A stretch of 64,000 nt of DNA from Pseudomonadaceae bacterium (GTDB taxonomy: Bacteria > Pseudomonadota > Gammaproteobacteria > Pseudomonadales > Azotimanducaceae): positions 124,001-188,000 of the forward strand of contig JANSXA010000008.1 of NCBI GenBank assembly GCA_024743175.1, written 5' to 3'. Positions 1 through 8,460 of this stretch are shown here, one piece after another (position 1 is the stretch's first letter; each line of letters begins with the position of its first letter). Below the pieces are notes generated by a model, which was not told where the DNA came from, made no database searches, and saw only the letters and a program-made list of their open reading frames with translations. The position numbers were made by a program, and so were the translations under genes.

Positions 1-788
1 GCTGACGGAATCTGCCGTCGCTGAGGCAGGGGACTGCTGGTATCGGCGACGTCGCCGCCGTTACCTTGCCCTTCGGAACTGGTGGGTAACTCTAAAGCAC
101 CACCACCTTCCGGGTTGCCGGTCTGACTACTTGATATGATTTCACGTTCAGCAAGAATCTCGCCGTCGAAGTCTTTCAGGGCGCCATCCAGTTCATCATC
201 GCCGGTTGGCGTACCGCCGTTTTCATCACCGGCTGCACCCGCCGGGCCGTCCGTACCATTACCACTGTTGTCATCGGCGCTGCCGGGAGTGCCGGGAATT
301 TCGTTAGAGGTTTCCCAACCATCGTCGCCGCTGCCTTGAGCGCCTGCGCCACCGACACTACCGCCTGCTTCTGAACCCTCTCCGCCTGCAGCGCCACCTT
401 GCTCAACGTCCCATGTCGGCTCTGAAGACTGACCGTCGGGTGAATCGTTAGGATCGTTGCTGCCAGGCATACCGCTGGGTTGACCACCAGGCATACCACC
501 CCCCGGCAGTCCGCCGGAACTGTCCGAAGAAGGTTGTCCACCCGGTTGGCCGCCTTGTTCACCGCCGGGTTGTCCACCAGGTTGTCCACCGGGCTGACCA
601 CCGGGTAATGAGGGTGACCCGCCGGGTAATGACGGTGGTGTGCCGCCGGGCATGCTCGGTGCTCCGCCCGCAGAAGGCGGTTGTGGAATGGGTGCTGGAA
701 TGCCGCCAGGCAGCGGTGTGATGGGCGCACAGCCTGCCAGGGCAAAGGCGCTGCAGACACAAGCGAGAAGCAGTTTGATGCGTTTCAT
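1..788 (-). CDS. Gly/Pro-rich lipoprotein, partial (C-terminus outside window)
   Basis: The frame is open from the ATG at 788 to the window edge (262 codons and no stop), so the gene is truncated by the window and not broken. The N-terminus has a signal peptide ending in a lipobox (LAGC near residue 20), which predicts a lipid-anchored envelope protein. After it come roughly 120 residues of low-complexity Pro-Gly-Gly/Gln repeats (PGGQPGG units), then an acidic Gly/Ser/Asn-rich stretch. No enzymatic domain is visible. Its ATG overlaps the TGA of the TPR gene (ATGA), so the two are probably translated together. I do not recognise a family. The repeats suggest a flexible spacer between a membrane anchor and a domain lying beyond base 1. 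Confidence 0.75.
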   Translation of the reverse strand, partial: MKRIKLLLACVCSAFALAGCAPITPLPGGIPAPIPQPPSAGGAPSMPGGTPPSLPGGSPSLPGGQPGGQPGGQPGGEQGGQPGGQPSSDSSGGLPGGGMPGGQPSGMPGSNDPNDSPDGQSSEPTWDVEQGGAAGGEGSEAGGSVGGAGAQGSGDDGWETSNEIPGTPGSADDNSGNGTDGPAGAAGDENGGTPTGDDELDGALKDFDGEILAEREIISSSQTGNPEGGGALELPTSSEGQGNGGDVADTSSPLPQRRQIPS

Positions 789-2128
789 GATTCCTCTGTT
801 GGCGGTTGGGAGGCTGGGTTAATCACCGCAGCAGCAGGATCTAATTTCGGAAAGTAGCGAAATTCGTGGGTATAAGTCTGTGCCTCAGCCACAACCGGTA
901 ACCCGTCTATGAGCTGAGGTCGGAAGATTGCCAGGCGCATGCTGCGCCGCACCCGGAAGTCCATTAATTTTTCCGGTTTGCTCTCTACGGTGACCAGTTT
1001 GCGTATGCGTCCGGTTGGTGCAACATCAAAAGATAATGTAACCAGGCCGTCAGCGGGCTCCGCGCGCCTGTCTGCCGGTGGCGGACGAGGGTTGTCAGGC
1101 TTTGGCAGATACACGAGCGTTGGTTTGGCGAAAAAGGAGGCAGCGTCGACGCCGGATTCCAGCATCTGTTTATAGACTTCTGAATAAAGCGTATTTGCCA
1201 TATTGCTGCGGCCGAAGAGCAGGTGCCAGTCGGCGAGTTCAACAATAGCGTTGAGTGTTTCCTGTATGTCCTCCGGCTCCTGGCGTCTGCGTATTTCGAT
1301 GATCTGCTGCAGGGCCTTTTCGCCAGCAGGGAAATTGTTGAAAGCTATCTGCTGCCGATCGAATTCTGGTGATCGCAGGCCCGGGGTTGGATTGTCAAAA
1401 GCGCTGCTATCCGGGTTGGCAATGTATATCGGTGGAAAGCGTTCGAGTCGGTGAGAAATAGCGATACCTCGCAGGGCGGGTATAGCGTCAACAGAGAAGT
1501 CGGTCTGGTTGCTGCTGTGGACGTTCATGGCTGCGGTGTACATGGCGCGCGCAGACAGATAATTGAATGTGTTCAGATAAAAATCGCCTAAGCGCATCAG
1601 CCCAGGGAGGGTTGCCGCATCGTAATTCGGGTACGCTTTGCGCATGACCTCATAAGCGTATTCTTCGCGTTTTGCAGCACTTTTGATGTCGCCGGCGGCA
1701 ATCAGAGCGTCTGCTTCACGGTACACTACCGCCAGTTGCTTGATATCAAACAGACCGTGGCTGACGCGGGCGACATGACGCGCTCGCGCATACAGGTCCA
1801 ATGCCGCGTCAAGGTCCTGTTGCGCCATGCGGGCATCGCCGAGCAGCGTCAACGGCACAATCAGGTCTTCATGGTAGCGATGCCGGCTGGCTTGGATCTG
1901 ATTCAACGTGTTTTCCAGGACATTAGCTGCGTCATCTGCTTCGCCGCTGGCGATCTGTTGACTCAGGAACCCGTAGGCCGTCTCGTCTGCTGAGCCCGGC
2001 TCGATCAGTGCAGGCGTTGCTGGACTGTCAGACACGTAGAGCGCGCGGGGCTCGTCGGCGTGGCTGAGGCTGGCCAGGGTCCAGCACACAAACGCCAGCA
2101 GATAGGCTTTACAGGGGTAAAAGTTCAT
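785..2128 (-). CDS. Exported TPR protein with TonB-like C-terminal domain
   Basis: This is a protein of about 447 residues. I prefer the ATG at 2128 because it puts a signal peptide (MNFYPC..., hydrophobic core, cleavage near SHA-DEP) at the start; a GTG at 2158 would add ten residues. The middle is helical and TPR-like, with repeated Ala/Leu/Tyr-rich pairs around residues 60-210. The last 90 residues (VTLSFDVAPTGRIRKL, then FRVRRSMRLAIFRPQLIDG) resemble the TonB C-terminal fold, although no transmembrane anchor or Pro-rich TonB spacer is present. It is coupled by ATGA to the downstream Gly/Pro-rich lipoprotein, so the pair may form one envelope system. A periplasmic adaptor role is inferred; the partner is unknown. 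Confidence 0.75.
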   Translation of the reverse strand: MNFYPCKAYLLAFVCWTLASLSHADEPRALYVSDSPATPALIEPGSADETAYGFLSQQIASGEADDAANVLENTLNQIQASRHRYHEDLIVPLTLLGDARMAQQDLDAALDLYARARHVARVSHGLFDIKQLAVVYREADALIAAGDIKSAAKREEYAYEVMRKAYPNYDAATLPGLMRLGDFYLNTFNYLSARAMYTAAMNVHSSNQTDFSVDAIPALRGIAISHRLERFPPIYIANPDSSAFDNPTPGLRSPEFDRQQIAFNNFPAGEKALQQIIEIRRRQEPEDIQETLNAIVELADWHLLFGRSNMANTLYSEVYKQMLESGVDAASFFAKPTLVYLPKPDNPRPPPADRRAEPADGLVTLSFDVAPTGRIRKLVTVESKPEKLMDFRVRRSMRLAIFRPQLIDGLPVVAEAQTYTHEFRYFPKLDPAAAVINPASQPPTEES

Positions 2129-2313
2129 CTTGATATAGGTTTTTCCGAGCGATCTCACAAGTGACTACGTCTGGCTTTATCTTGGACCACAACCTGTCGA
2201 ATCAGTTCGAGTCTGGTTAGCCGGTGGCAGCCTGTCAAGGGTTGTGCAAAGCCCTCCACATGGCTGTGTATCTGTCTTACCATGCACCGCTGCGATTCGC
2301 TCAGGAACACTAA

Positions 2314-2547
2314 TTGGACAGTCATATCGAACTCGATACCCAAGGGTTATTGTGCCCGGAGCCACTTATGTTGCTCCGTAATCGCGTGCGTGACATGCAG
2401 GCTGGACAAACTATCCACATTCTTGCGACCGACCCGTCAACGCAGCGTGATTTTGAAAATTTCTGCCGCTTTATGGGGCATGAGATGCTGTGCGCTGAAA
2501 CGGATGCGGACGTGCTGCAATTCTGGATCAGAAAAAACGCCTCATGA
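2314..2547 (+). CDS. tusA: TusA/SirA-family sulfur carrier protein
   Basis: This 77-residue protein has the TusA signature GLLCPEPLM, with the sulfur-accepting cysteine at residue 14. Family members relay persulfide sulfur from cysteine desulfurase, for example to the TusBCD/TusE/MnmA route of tRNA 2-thiouridine synthesis. It has the family's usual length. The start is TTG at 2314 with AGGAA just upstream (TCAGGAACACTAATTG); no ATG fits the conserved N-terminus. The stop overlaps the ATG of the next gene (ATGA). Some TusA paralogues serve other sulfur pathways, so the exact acceptor cannot be told here. Confidence 0.85.
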   Translation: MDSHIELDTQGLLCPEPLMLLRNRVRDMQAGQTIHILATDPSTQRDFENFCRFMGHEMLCAETDADVLQFWIRKNAS

Positions 2548-3008
2548 CCCGATTCAGCGTGAAACACTACTTCGCCTATGGCTCAAACATGAATCCGGCG
2601 CGTGTAGCTGACCGAGGTCTGTCAGTGTGCGATGCCCAGGCAGGTGTATTGGACGGCTATCGCTTGATGTTCAACAAAATGTCCAGAGACCATGCGGGCG
2701 TTGGTCATGCCAATATCGAGTTTGATCGTCACAGTGTTGTTGAAGGGGTGTTGTACGAACTCCACAGCGCAGATGACATATTAAAAATGGACCCGTTTGA
2801 GCGCGCGCCATGGAACTACGGACGCGAAGTGGTTCCGATCCGGCAGGGGCAGCACATCACCTGGGCGTGGACCTATTTTGCTAACCCCGCTGTGAAAACG
2901 GCTGGTCTTCTGCCGCCCAGAACCTACATGGGACATTTACTTGCCGGTGAGGTTTTCCTGACCCCGGAGTATCTGCAGCATCTGCACGGGCAGCCCTTGC
3001 ATGACTGA
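2544..3008 (+). CDS. Gamma-glutamylcyclotransferase/AIG2-like protein
   Basis: This 154-residue protein has the hallmark N-terminal motif YFAYGSNMNPARV (residues 9-21), the glycine-rich substrate loop of the gamma-glutamylcyclotransferase-like fold. Later segments (GVLYEL, PRTYMGHLLAGE) also fit the fold. Relatives release 5-oxoproline from gamma-glutamyl amino acids or peptides. Which substrate this one uses is not shown by the sequence. It overlaps tusA by four bases and the following epmC by eight, so it sits inside a tightly packed plus-strand operon. Confidence 0.8.
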   Translation: MTRFSVKHYFAYGSNMNPARVADRGLSVCDAQAGVLDGYRLMFNKMSRDHAGVGHANIEFDRHSVVEGVLYELHSADDILKMDPFERAPWNYGREVVPIRQGQHITWAWTYFANPAVKTAGLLPPRTYMGHLLAGEVFLTPEYLQHLHGQPLHD

Positions 3009-3510
3009 TCTGGAGATTGTCGCCGTGTTTGCCCAGTGTTTCTGGGCATCCCATGCAACGGAACTGATTGGTGGTGCTGCTGAACCTCTCTACCAGCCGG
3101 CGCAGCGTTCGGGTGAGCCTCACCGTTTGTTCTATCGTGAAAATTTTGCGGCCAGTGCCTTGCACGAAACAGCCCACTGGTGTGTGGCTGGGTCAGTGCG
3201 GAGAACGCAGACTGATTTTGGCTATGTTTATAACGAGCCGCCAAGGTCCGCCCGGGCACAAGCCGCATTTTTTGCGGCGGAGTTGAAGGTGCAGGCGCTG
3301 GAACAGGTGTTTTGCGAAGCTGCCGGACTTGTTTTTGTGCCCAGTGCAGACCAGATAGGGGTCAACCTGAATGAGTTTCGCCAGCGCCTGGACACGTATA
3401 AGAGTGAGGTCAGAGGCTGGATGCAGAGCAGTCGCGATGATCGAGCCCGGCATTTTGAGCAGGCGTTGATCCGACACGTTACTGCACAGCGGAGGGCAGC
3501 TGTTGGATAA
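3001..3510 (+). CDS. epmC: Elongation factor P hydroxylase (EpmC/YfcM)
   Basis: This 169-residue protein matches the EpmC family, with SALHETAHWCVAGSVRR holding an HExxH motif (H55, E56, H59) and a downstream DFGYVY segment. EpmC hydroxylates the lysylated lysine of elongation factor P, the last step of a modification that relieves ribosome stalling at proline runs. The partners epmA, epmB and efp are not in this window. The gene overlaps both neighbours by eight bases (3001-3008 and 3503-3510). Confidence 0.85.
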   Translation: MTDLEIVAVFAQCFWASHATELIGGAAEPLYQPAQRSGEPHRLFYRENFAASALHETAHWCVAGSVRRTQTDFGYVYNEPPRSARAQAAFFAAELKVQALEQVFCEAAGLVFVPSADQIGVNLNEFRQRLDTYKSEVRGWMQSSRDDRARHFEQALIRHVTAQRRAAVG

Positions 3511-4591
3511 GGTGGAGTGTGTGGTTGTCGGTGCGGGTGTTGTTGGCCTGGCAGTAGCTGCTGAACTTGCACGTGCGGGGCGCGAGGTTGTTGTTCTGGA
3601 GCAGCACGATTGTATTGGCAGTGAAACCAGTTCGCGTAATTCGGAAGTGATTCATGCCGGTATCTATTACCCGCAAGGCTCACGCAAAGCAGATCTCTGC
3701 GTACTGGGGAAACAGCTGTTGTATCAACACTGTGAACAGTTTGATGTGCCGTTCAAACGGGTCGGTAAAGTCATTGTTGCCGCTGACAACACTCAGATCG
3801 ACACCGTGAAAGGCTATATCACCAAGGCAGCAGCAAACCGGGTGCCAGATCTGAGGTGGGTCTCCGCTTCTGAAATGGCAGAACTTGAGCCCGAAGTGGA
3901 ATGTTCAGGTGGGGTATTGTCACCTTCAACCGGCATCATCGATTCTCATGCGTACATGTTATCTCTGCAGGGCGAGTTGGAGCGCTGTGGCGGCATGATT
4001 GCGTTCCAAACCAGAGTTCAGAAAGTGAAGAGCCGTGGGACATCAGCAGAGCAGATTGTGCAGGTGACAACTTCAGATTTTGAATTGCAGGCAGACTGGT
4101 TTATCAACTGTGCTGGACTGCATGCCCCAGAGTTGGCGGCCGGCACGCCGAATGCACCTGCACCGTTTTACGCGAAAGGGCATTATTACGCTTACAGTGG
4201 ACGGCAACCGTTCTCGCGGTTGGTCTATCCCGTAGCACAAAGTGGTGGGTTAGGTGTGCACGTCACGCTGGATCTGGCCGGGCAGATAAAGTTCGGCCCG
4301 GATGTACGCTGGATTGAGCAATTGGATTACAGTTTTGACGAAAGCTATTTCGATGATTTTGTCGCTGCCATACGCCATTACTATCCGGCGCTGGATGAAC
4401 AGCGCCTGCACCCGAGTTACACAGGTATCAGGCCGAAAATTGCACCACCAGACAGTGGCTTCCAGGACTTTCGCATCGAAGGCCCGACAATCCACGGCGT
4501 ACCAGGCTGGATTAATCTGTTAGGCATTGAATCGCCTGGATTGACTGCCTCTCTGGCAATTGCCCGGGAGGTCTCATCACAAGTGCACTAA
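3503..4591 (+). CDS. FAD-dependent oxidoreductase, L-2-hydroxyglutarate oxidase-like
   Basis: This 362-residue protein starts with a Rossmann FAD-binding motif (VVVGAGVVGLAVAAELA), followed by the SRNSEVIHAGIYYP segment typical of the L-2-hydroxyglutarate dehydrogenase/oxidase branch of the DAO family. The C-terminal GIRPKI...GLIESPGLTAS-like region (IRPKIAPP, LLGIESPGLTASLA) contributes the second flavin-contact loop. It probably oxidises a 2-hydroxy acid and passes electrons to oxygen or quinone. The start is TTG at 3503 with GGAGGG six bases upstream. The neighbours do not reveal the substrate. Confidence 0.8.
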   Translation: MDKVECVVVGAGVVGLAVAAELARAGREVVVLEQHDCIGSETSSRNSEVIHAGIYYPQGSRKADLCVLGKQLLYQHCEQFDVPFKRVGKVIVAADNTQIDTVKGYITKAAANRVPDLRWVSASEMAELEPEVECSGGVLSPSTGIIDSHAYMLSLQGELERCGGMIAFQTRVQKVKSRGTSAEQIVQVTTSDFELQADWFINCAGLHAPELAAGTPNAPAPFYAKGHYYAYSGRQPFSRLVYPVAQSGGLGVHVTLDLAGQIKFGPDVRWIEQLDYSFDESYFDDFVAAIRHYYPALDEQRLHPSYTGIRPKIAPPDSGFQDFRIEGPTIHGVPGWINLLGIESPGLTASLAIAREVSSQVH

Positions 4592-5736
4592 GGGTCGGCT
4601 TACTGGTCAATCCTATTGCCGGTATTGGCGGTAGTGTTGGGTTGAAAGGCAGTGATGGCGCAGATCTGCAGGCGCAAGCTCAACAGCGTGGCGGTGTTCC
4701 TCAAGCGCCACAGCGGTGCGCAGATTTCCTGCAGCACCTCCATGCGGCGCTACCTGAAACCCAGGAAGTTCTTTGGCTGACAGGTCCAGGACCGCTGGGT
4801 GAGTTACCACTTGCACAGGCCGGCGCGGCGTTCAAAAAACTCGACTATGCGGTTGATGGGCCTACCAGCGCCGCTGATCTGCGCACCTGTGCCCGGATGT
4901 TGGTCGGAAATGTCGACCTGCTTGTTTTTGTTGGCGGAGACGGCACGGCCCGGGACATCTTGAGCGTGATCGGCGAAAGCTTGCCGGTTTTAGGTGTACC
5001 AGCGGGTGTGAAAATGCACAGCGGTGTTTTTGCGGTGTCGCCGCGAACTGCTGCGTTGTTGCTTGCGCAATTATTGACCGGCGGGTTGGTTGCACCGGTG
5101 CTGCGTGCCGTTCGCGACTATGATAATCAGGCTGAAGAAGCGGAAATCCTGTTGCGCACCTACGGTGAGTTAAGAGTGCCTGAAGCCGGCGGCTATCTGC
5201 AGCAGACCAAAATCGGTGGCAAAGAAAGTGAACCCCTTGCAGTGCAGGAAATTGTTGCCCACGTGCAGGAAGAAATCCTGCCGGGATTGCCGGAAGATTG
5301 CCATCTGGTGCTGGGACCGGGCAGTACCTGTCTGGCGATAAAACAGGTTTTGTATGCAACTTCCGCTGAGCCGCATGAACTGACATTGCGCGGTGTCGAT
5401 GTCTACACCCGCGACGGCCAGTGGTTGATTGATGTCGGCGCAGATACCCTGCAATCGCTGAAGGTGAAACAGCTTGTTGTCAGTTTTACTCGCGGGCAGG
5501 GGTTTTTGTTCGGCCGCGGCAACCAGCAGATTTCAGCATCATTTCTGCGGCAACTGAGCTGGCCCCGGGACGTCACCGTTGTGGGCACACGCACAAAGCT
5601 GGCGAGTCTCGAACAGCGACCCTTGCTGCTGGATACAGGAGACGACGCACTTGATCAGCAACTTGCTGGTCTGGTAGAAATTGTCACAGGTTACCAGGAC
5701 TGCCTGCTTTATCGTTTGGCCAACCAACTTGAATAA
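4576..5736 (+). CDS. ATP-NAD kinase-like protein (COG3199 family), start codon uncertain
   Basis: The protein carries the NAD-kinase/diacylglycerol-kinase-like N-terminal motif VGLLVNPIAGIGG and the nucleotide motif VGGDGTARDI, then a C-terminal domain typical of COG3199 proteins (about 370-390 residues). The conserved VGLLVNP motif lies upstream of the first ordinary start in frame (TTG at 4642). Between the in-frame TGA at 4528 and that TTG there is no ATG, GTG or TTG. GGGAGGT at 4566-4572 sits just before ATC at 4576, which is the start given here as a guess. Members are annotated as ATP-NAD kinase-like; the true substrate is not established. It follows the flavoprotein gene directly. Confidence 0.7.
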   Translation: MTSALRVGLLVNPIAGIGGSVGLKGSDGADLQAQAQQRGGVPQAPQRCADFLQHLHAALPETQEVLWLTGPGPLGELPLAQAGAAFKKLDYAVDGPTSAADLRTCARMLVGNVDLLVFVGGDGTARDILSVIGESLPVLGVPAGVKMHSGVFAVSPRTAALLLAQLLTGGLVAPVLRAVRDYDNQAEEAEILLRTYGELRVPEAGGYLQQTKIGGKESEPLAVQEIVAHVQEEILPGLPEDCHLVLGPGSTCLAIKQVLYATSAEPHELTLRGVDVYTRDGQWLIDVGADTLQSLKVKQLVVSFTRGQGFLFGRGNQQISASFLRQLSWPRDVTVVGTRTKLASLEQRPLLLDTGDDALDQQLAGLVEIVTGYQDCLLYRLANQLE

Positions 5737-6646
5737 TCTGCAGCTGGTGGGCAACGTCTGTGCGGAAAAACTGAGTCTGGATCAATCGGGCAACGCACGA
5801 CGGCTGTTTCATGGTCGTGGCCATACTTACCCTGGTTTAGAGCATGTAGTGGTGACCTATTATCCGCCTTTTCTGCATATTGCTCTCTACGCTGAGGTCG
5901 AGCAGTCCGCGTTGCATCATTTGCTCGCCGTGCTGGTCGATTGTGGCCATAACATTGAAGGTGTTGTGGTTCAGCATCGCTCGGGACGCAACACTCAAAC
6001 CGAAGTTGTGATGGGGCAGGTGCCTGCGCAACACCTTGTTAAAGAAGACGGTCTGTCGTTCTGGATAGCACCAACGCGTAATCAGAACACAGGCCTGTTT
6101 TTAGATATGGGCCATGTCCGCCAGGCTCTGCAACCCTCCATGTCTGGCGCAAAGGTACTCAATCTGTTTGCTTACACCTGTGCGTTTTCAGTGTCAGCCC
6201 TTGCCCATGGTGCCCAGCGTGTTGTGAATAATGATATGAATGCCAACATGTTGAACGTTGGCCGACGAAACCATCAGGCAAACAATCAGGATCTTCGGCA
6301 GGTGAAAATGCTGTCACACAATGTGTTGAAGGCATGGAAGAAGATCAGAATGTATGGCACCTACGATGTTGTCATCATCGACCCACCCACCAATCAGCGC
6401 GGCAGTTTTGTCGCTGAAAAGCACTATGCGCAGATCCTGAAGCGGATTCCGGAGTTTGCGGCGCCAGGTGCGCGCATCATTGCCTGTCTGAACTCACCTT
6501 TCCTGAACGCTGATTTTCTTGTTAACCAGATGTCCAGATGGGCGCCAGCCTGTAAGCTTCAACAGACTTTTGCAGCTCATCCTGACTTTCCGGAAGCGTA
6601 TACTGACCGGGGTCTGAAAGTGCTCGACTATCAGTATCAGCCTTGA
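5729..6646 (+). CDS. Class I SAM-dependent methyltransferase, RlmI/RlmK-like
   Basis: This protein of about 305 residues has a class I methyltransferase core: motif I VLNLFAYTCAFSVSALAHGA, an acidic motif II (VVNNDMN) and the catalytic-type motif DPPT (VVIIDPPTNQRGSF). This matches the COG1092 rRNA cytosine-methyltransferase group in architecture. The N-terminus lacks an obvious PUA domain, so it is not a classical RlmI. I chose TTG at 5729, which overlaps the stop of the preceding gene; a TTG at 5681 would extend it by 16 residues and overlap 56 bases. RNA methylation is the likely role, but the target is unknown. Confidence 0.75.
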   Translation: MNNLQLVGNVCAEKLSLDQSGNARRLFHGRGHTYPGLEHVVVTYYPPFLHIALYAEVEQSALHHLLAVLVDCGHNIEGVVVQHRSGRNTQTEVVMGQVPAQHLVKEDGLSFWIAPTRNQNTGLFLDMGHVRQALQPSMSGAKVLNLFAYTCAFSVSALAHGAQRVVNNDMNANMLNVGRRNHQANNQDLRQVKMLSHNVLKAWKKIRMYGTYDVVIIDPPTNQRGSFVAEKHYAQILKRIPEFAAPGARIIACLNSPFLNADFLVNQMSRWAPACKLQQTFAAHPDFPEAYTDRGLKVLDYQYQP

Positions 6647-7080
6647 GCCATGCGATGCAGCAACGGTGTAAACGCAGCCTGCACCTCGACAGATGATCGA
6701 CTTTTCAAGGCCTGGCTCAAGTGATAAATGACTGTTGCGTGCTCAGCTTTAATGCTTGGTGGTAACTCATCTTGTTCTGCTACCGCGGACTCCGGTGAAG
6801 GAAATAACAAGGCGGTAAAACAACGGCCTGTGAGCACAACCTGGTCGATGGCCTCGTTGCGAATGGTTTCGTTGTAGCGGATATAGCCTTCTTCGGCGAG
6901 CCACAGCAGAGTGGCAAAACACGCCAGATGTCGATGGCTGTGTACGCCATACTCATCCGGCTCGTCAGGGCCGCAGATGTCTTCGACAAAAATGGTAACC
7001 GGACGTGGAAAAACGTTGTAGAGGCTGACGATGATCTGCGCCGCATCAACGTAAAACTCATCTATGTGAATGCCTGCCAT
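6637..7080 (-). CDS. Conserved-looking protein of unknown function downstream of alaA
   Basis: This 147-residue soluble protein has no motif I recognise. It is acidic, with aromatic segments (DEFYVDAAQIIVSLYNVFPRP, HRHLACFATLLWLAEEGY) that look like a small alpha/beta or winged-helix fold; the LLWLAEEGYIRY segment resembles a wing helix. Its ATG overlaps the stop of alaA (TAATG), so it is almost certainly co-translated with the aminotransferase. The 3' end overlaps the convergent methyltransferase gene by ten bases. Clean codon usage and tight coupling argue it is real. Function is not assigned. Confidence 0.75.
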   Translation of the reverse strand: MAGIHIDEFYVDAAQIIVSLYNVFPRPVTIFVEDICGPDEPDEYGVHSHRHLACFATLLWLAEEGYIRYNETIRNEAIDQVVLTGRCFTALLFPSPESAVAEQDELPPSIKAEHATVIYHLSQALKSRSSVEVQAAFTPLLHRMAQG

Positions 7081-8345
7081 TACTGTCGATAGGTGCTCAG
7101 GAATCGCCCGATCCGACCGATGGCTTCATTCAGATCTTTTTCATAAGGTAGAAAGACAATTCGAAAATGATCCGGCTTCGGCCAGTTGAAGCCGCTGCCC
7201 TGAACAACAAGCACTTTTTCCTGTTGCAACAGATCAAGCACAAACCGCTCATCGTTTTTGATGTTGAATTTTTTCACATCAATTTTTGGAAACAGATAAA
7301 GCGCACCTTTTGGTTTAACGCAGGTTATGCCATCAATGTCGTTGAGTTTTTCCCAGGCAATCAGACGTTGTTCATGCAGACGCCCGCCAGGCGAGGTCAG
7401 TGTCTTTATGCTCTGGAAGCCTCCCAATGCGGTTTGAATTGCATGTTGTGTGGGTACGTTTGAACACAGGCGCATGGACGACAGTATCTCCAGGCCTTCG
7501 ATATAATCCTGGGCACGGGATTTGGCGCCGCTGACAATCAGCCAACCTGTGCGAAAACCTGCGACCCGGTATGACTTGGATAAGCCGGAAAGTGTCAGCA
7601 TGAGCAGGTCGTCAGTTAAAGATGCCATGGCAACATATTCGGCATCGTCATAAACAATCTTGTCGTAGATTTCGTCAGCCATCACAACCAGATCAAATTC
7701 TTTGGCGATATTAACCAGGCCCTGTAAAACCTGTCGCGAGTAAACTGCACCGGTAGGGTTGTTGGGGTTTATGACAACCATGGCTTTGGTGTTTGCAGTA
7801 ATTTTACTGCGAATGTCTGCAAGGTCCGGTTGCCAGTCGGCTTCTTCATCACACAGATAGTGAACCGGTTTGCCGCCACACAGGTTAACCGCAGCGCTCC
7901 ACAGCGGAAAATCCGGCGCTGGAATAAGCACCTCATCGCCGTCATTGATCAGCGCCTGCATGGCCATGACCACCAGTTCAGAAACTCCGTTACCGATATA
8001 GATATCTTCGATATCCACGTCTTTGATGCCAATCTGCTGGCTGTACTGCATAACCGCTTTGCGTGCAGAATAAATACCTTTGGAATCGCTGTAACCCTGT
8101 GATGCCGGTATATTGCGGATAACATCGCGTAAAATCTCTTCCGGAGCGTCAAACCCCCAGGGTGCCGGGTTTCCGATATTGAGCTTGAGGACCTTATGGC
8201 CTTCCTGCTCGAGACGCGATGCTTCTTTCAGCACCGGTCCTCTGATGTCGTAACACACATCTTCCAGCTTTGACGACTTTCTGATCAGGCGCGTTGGACT
8301 GGGTGAAATCGGGGTGACTTTATCCAAACTCATATCGAATTCCAT
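7080..8345 (-). CDS. alaA: Alanine-synthesising PLP aminotransferase AlaA
   Basis: The protein is a fold-type I aminotransferase, very close in sequence to AlaA: KSSKLEDVCYDIRGPVLKEA and KVLKLNIGNPAPWGFDAPEE at the N-terminus, NPNNPTGAVYS, and the PLP-lysine segment LSGLSKSYRVAGFRTGW. AlaA transfers the amino group of glutamate to pyruvate to make alanine. The ATG at 8345 (or the one at 8333) fits the family; an upstream ATG at 8390 would add a non-conserved extension. It is divergent from msrB and couples to the unknown gene at 6637-7080. Confidence 0.9.
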   Translation of the reverse strand: MEFDMSLDKVTPISPSPTRLIRKSSKLEDVCYDIRGPVLKEASRLEQEGHKVLKLNIGNPAPWGFDAPEEILRDVIRNIPASQGYSDSKGIYSARKAVMQYSQQIGIKDVDIEDIYIGNGVSELVVMAMQALINDGDEVLIPAPDFPLWSAAVNLCGGKPVHYLCDEEADWQPDLADIRSKITANTKAMVVINPNNPTGAVYSRQVLQGLVNIAKEFDLVVMADEIYDKIVYDDAEYVAMASLTDDLLMLTLSGLSKSYRVAGFRTGWLIVSGAKSRAQDYIEGLEILSSMRLCSNVPTQHAIQTALGGFQSIKTLTSPGGRLHEQRLIAWEKLNDIDGITCVKPKGALYLFPKIDVKKFNIKNDERFVLDLLQQEKVLVVQGSGFNWPKPDHFRIVFLPYEKDLNEAIGRIGRFLSTYRQ

Positions 8346-8460
8346 GACGTTCCGGCCTACCTGCCGGATCTGAGTAAAATGGCCGCCCACAACCGTTTCC
8401 TTGGGCGCCCGCGCACACTATCATAACATCCATAAATGCAGTGTAGTTTAGGAGAGGAAG

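Noticed and set aside
160-760. Collagen-like PGGQ repeats considered as a tandem-repeat or CRISPR-like array
   Set aside because: The repeats are short, degenerate, in frame and without spacers; they are coding low-complexity sequence of the lipoprotein.
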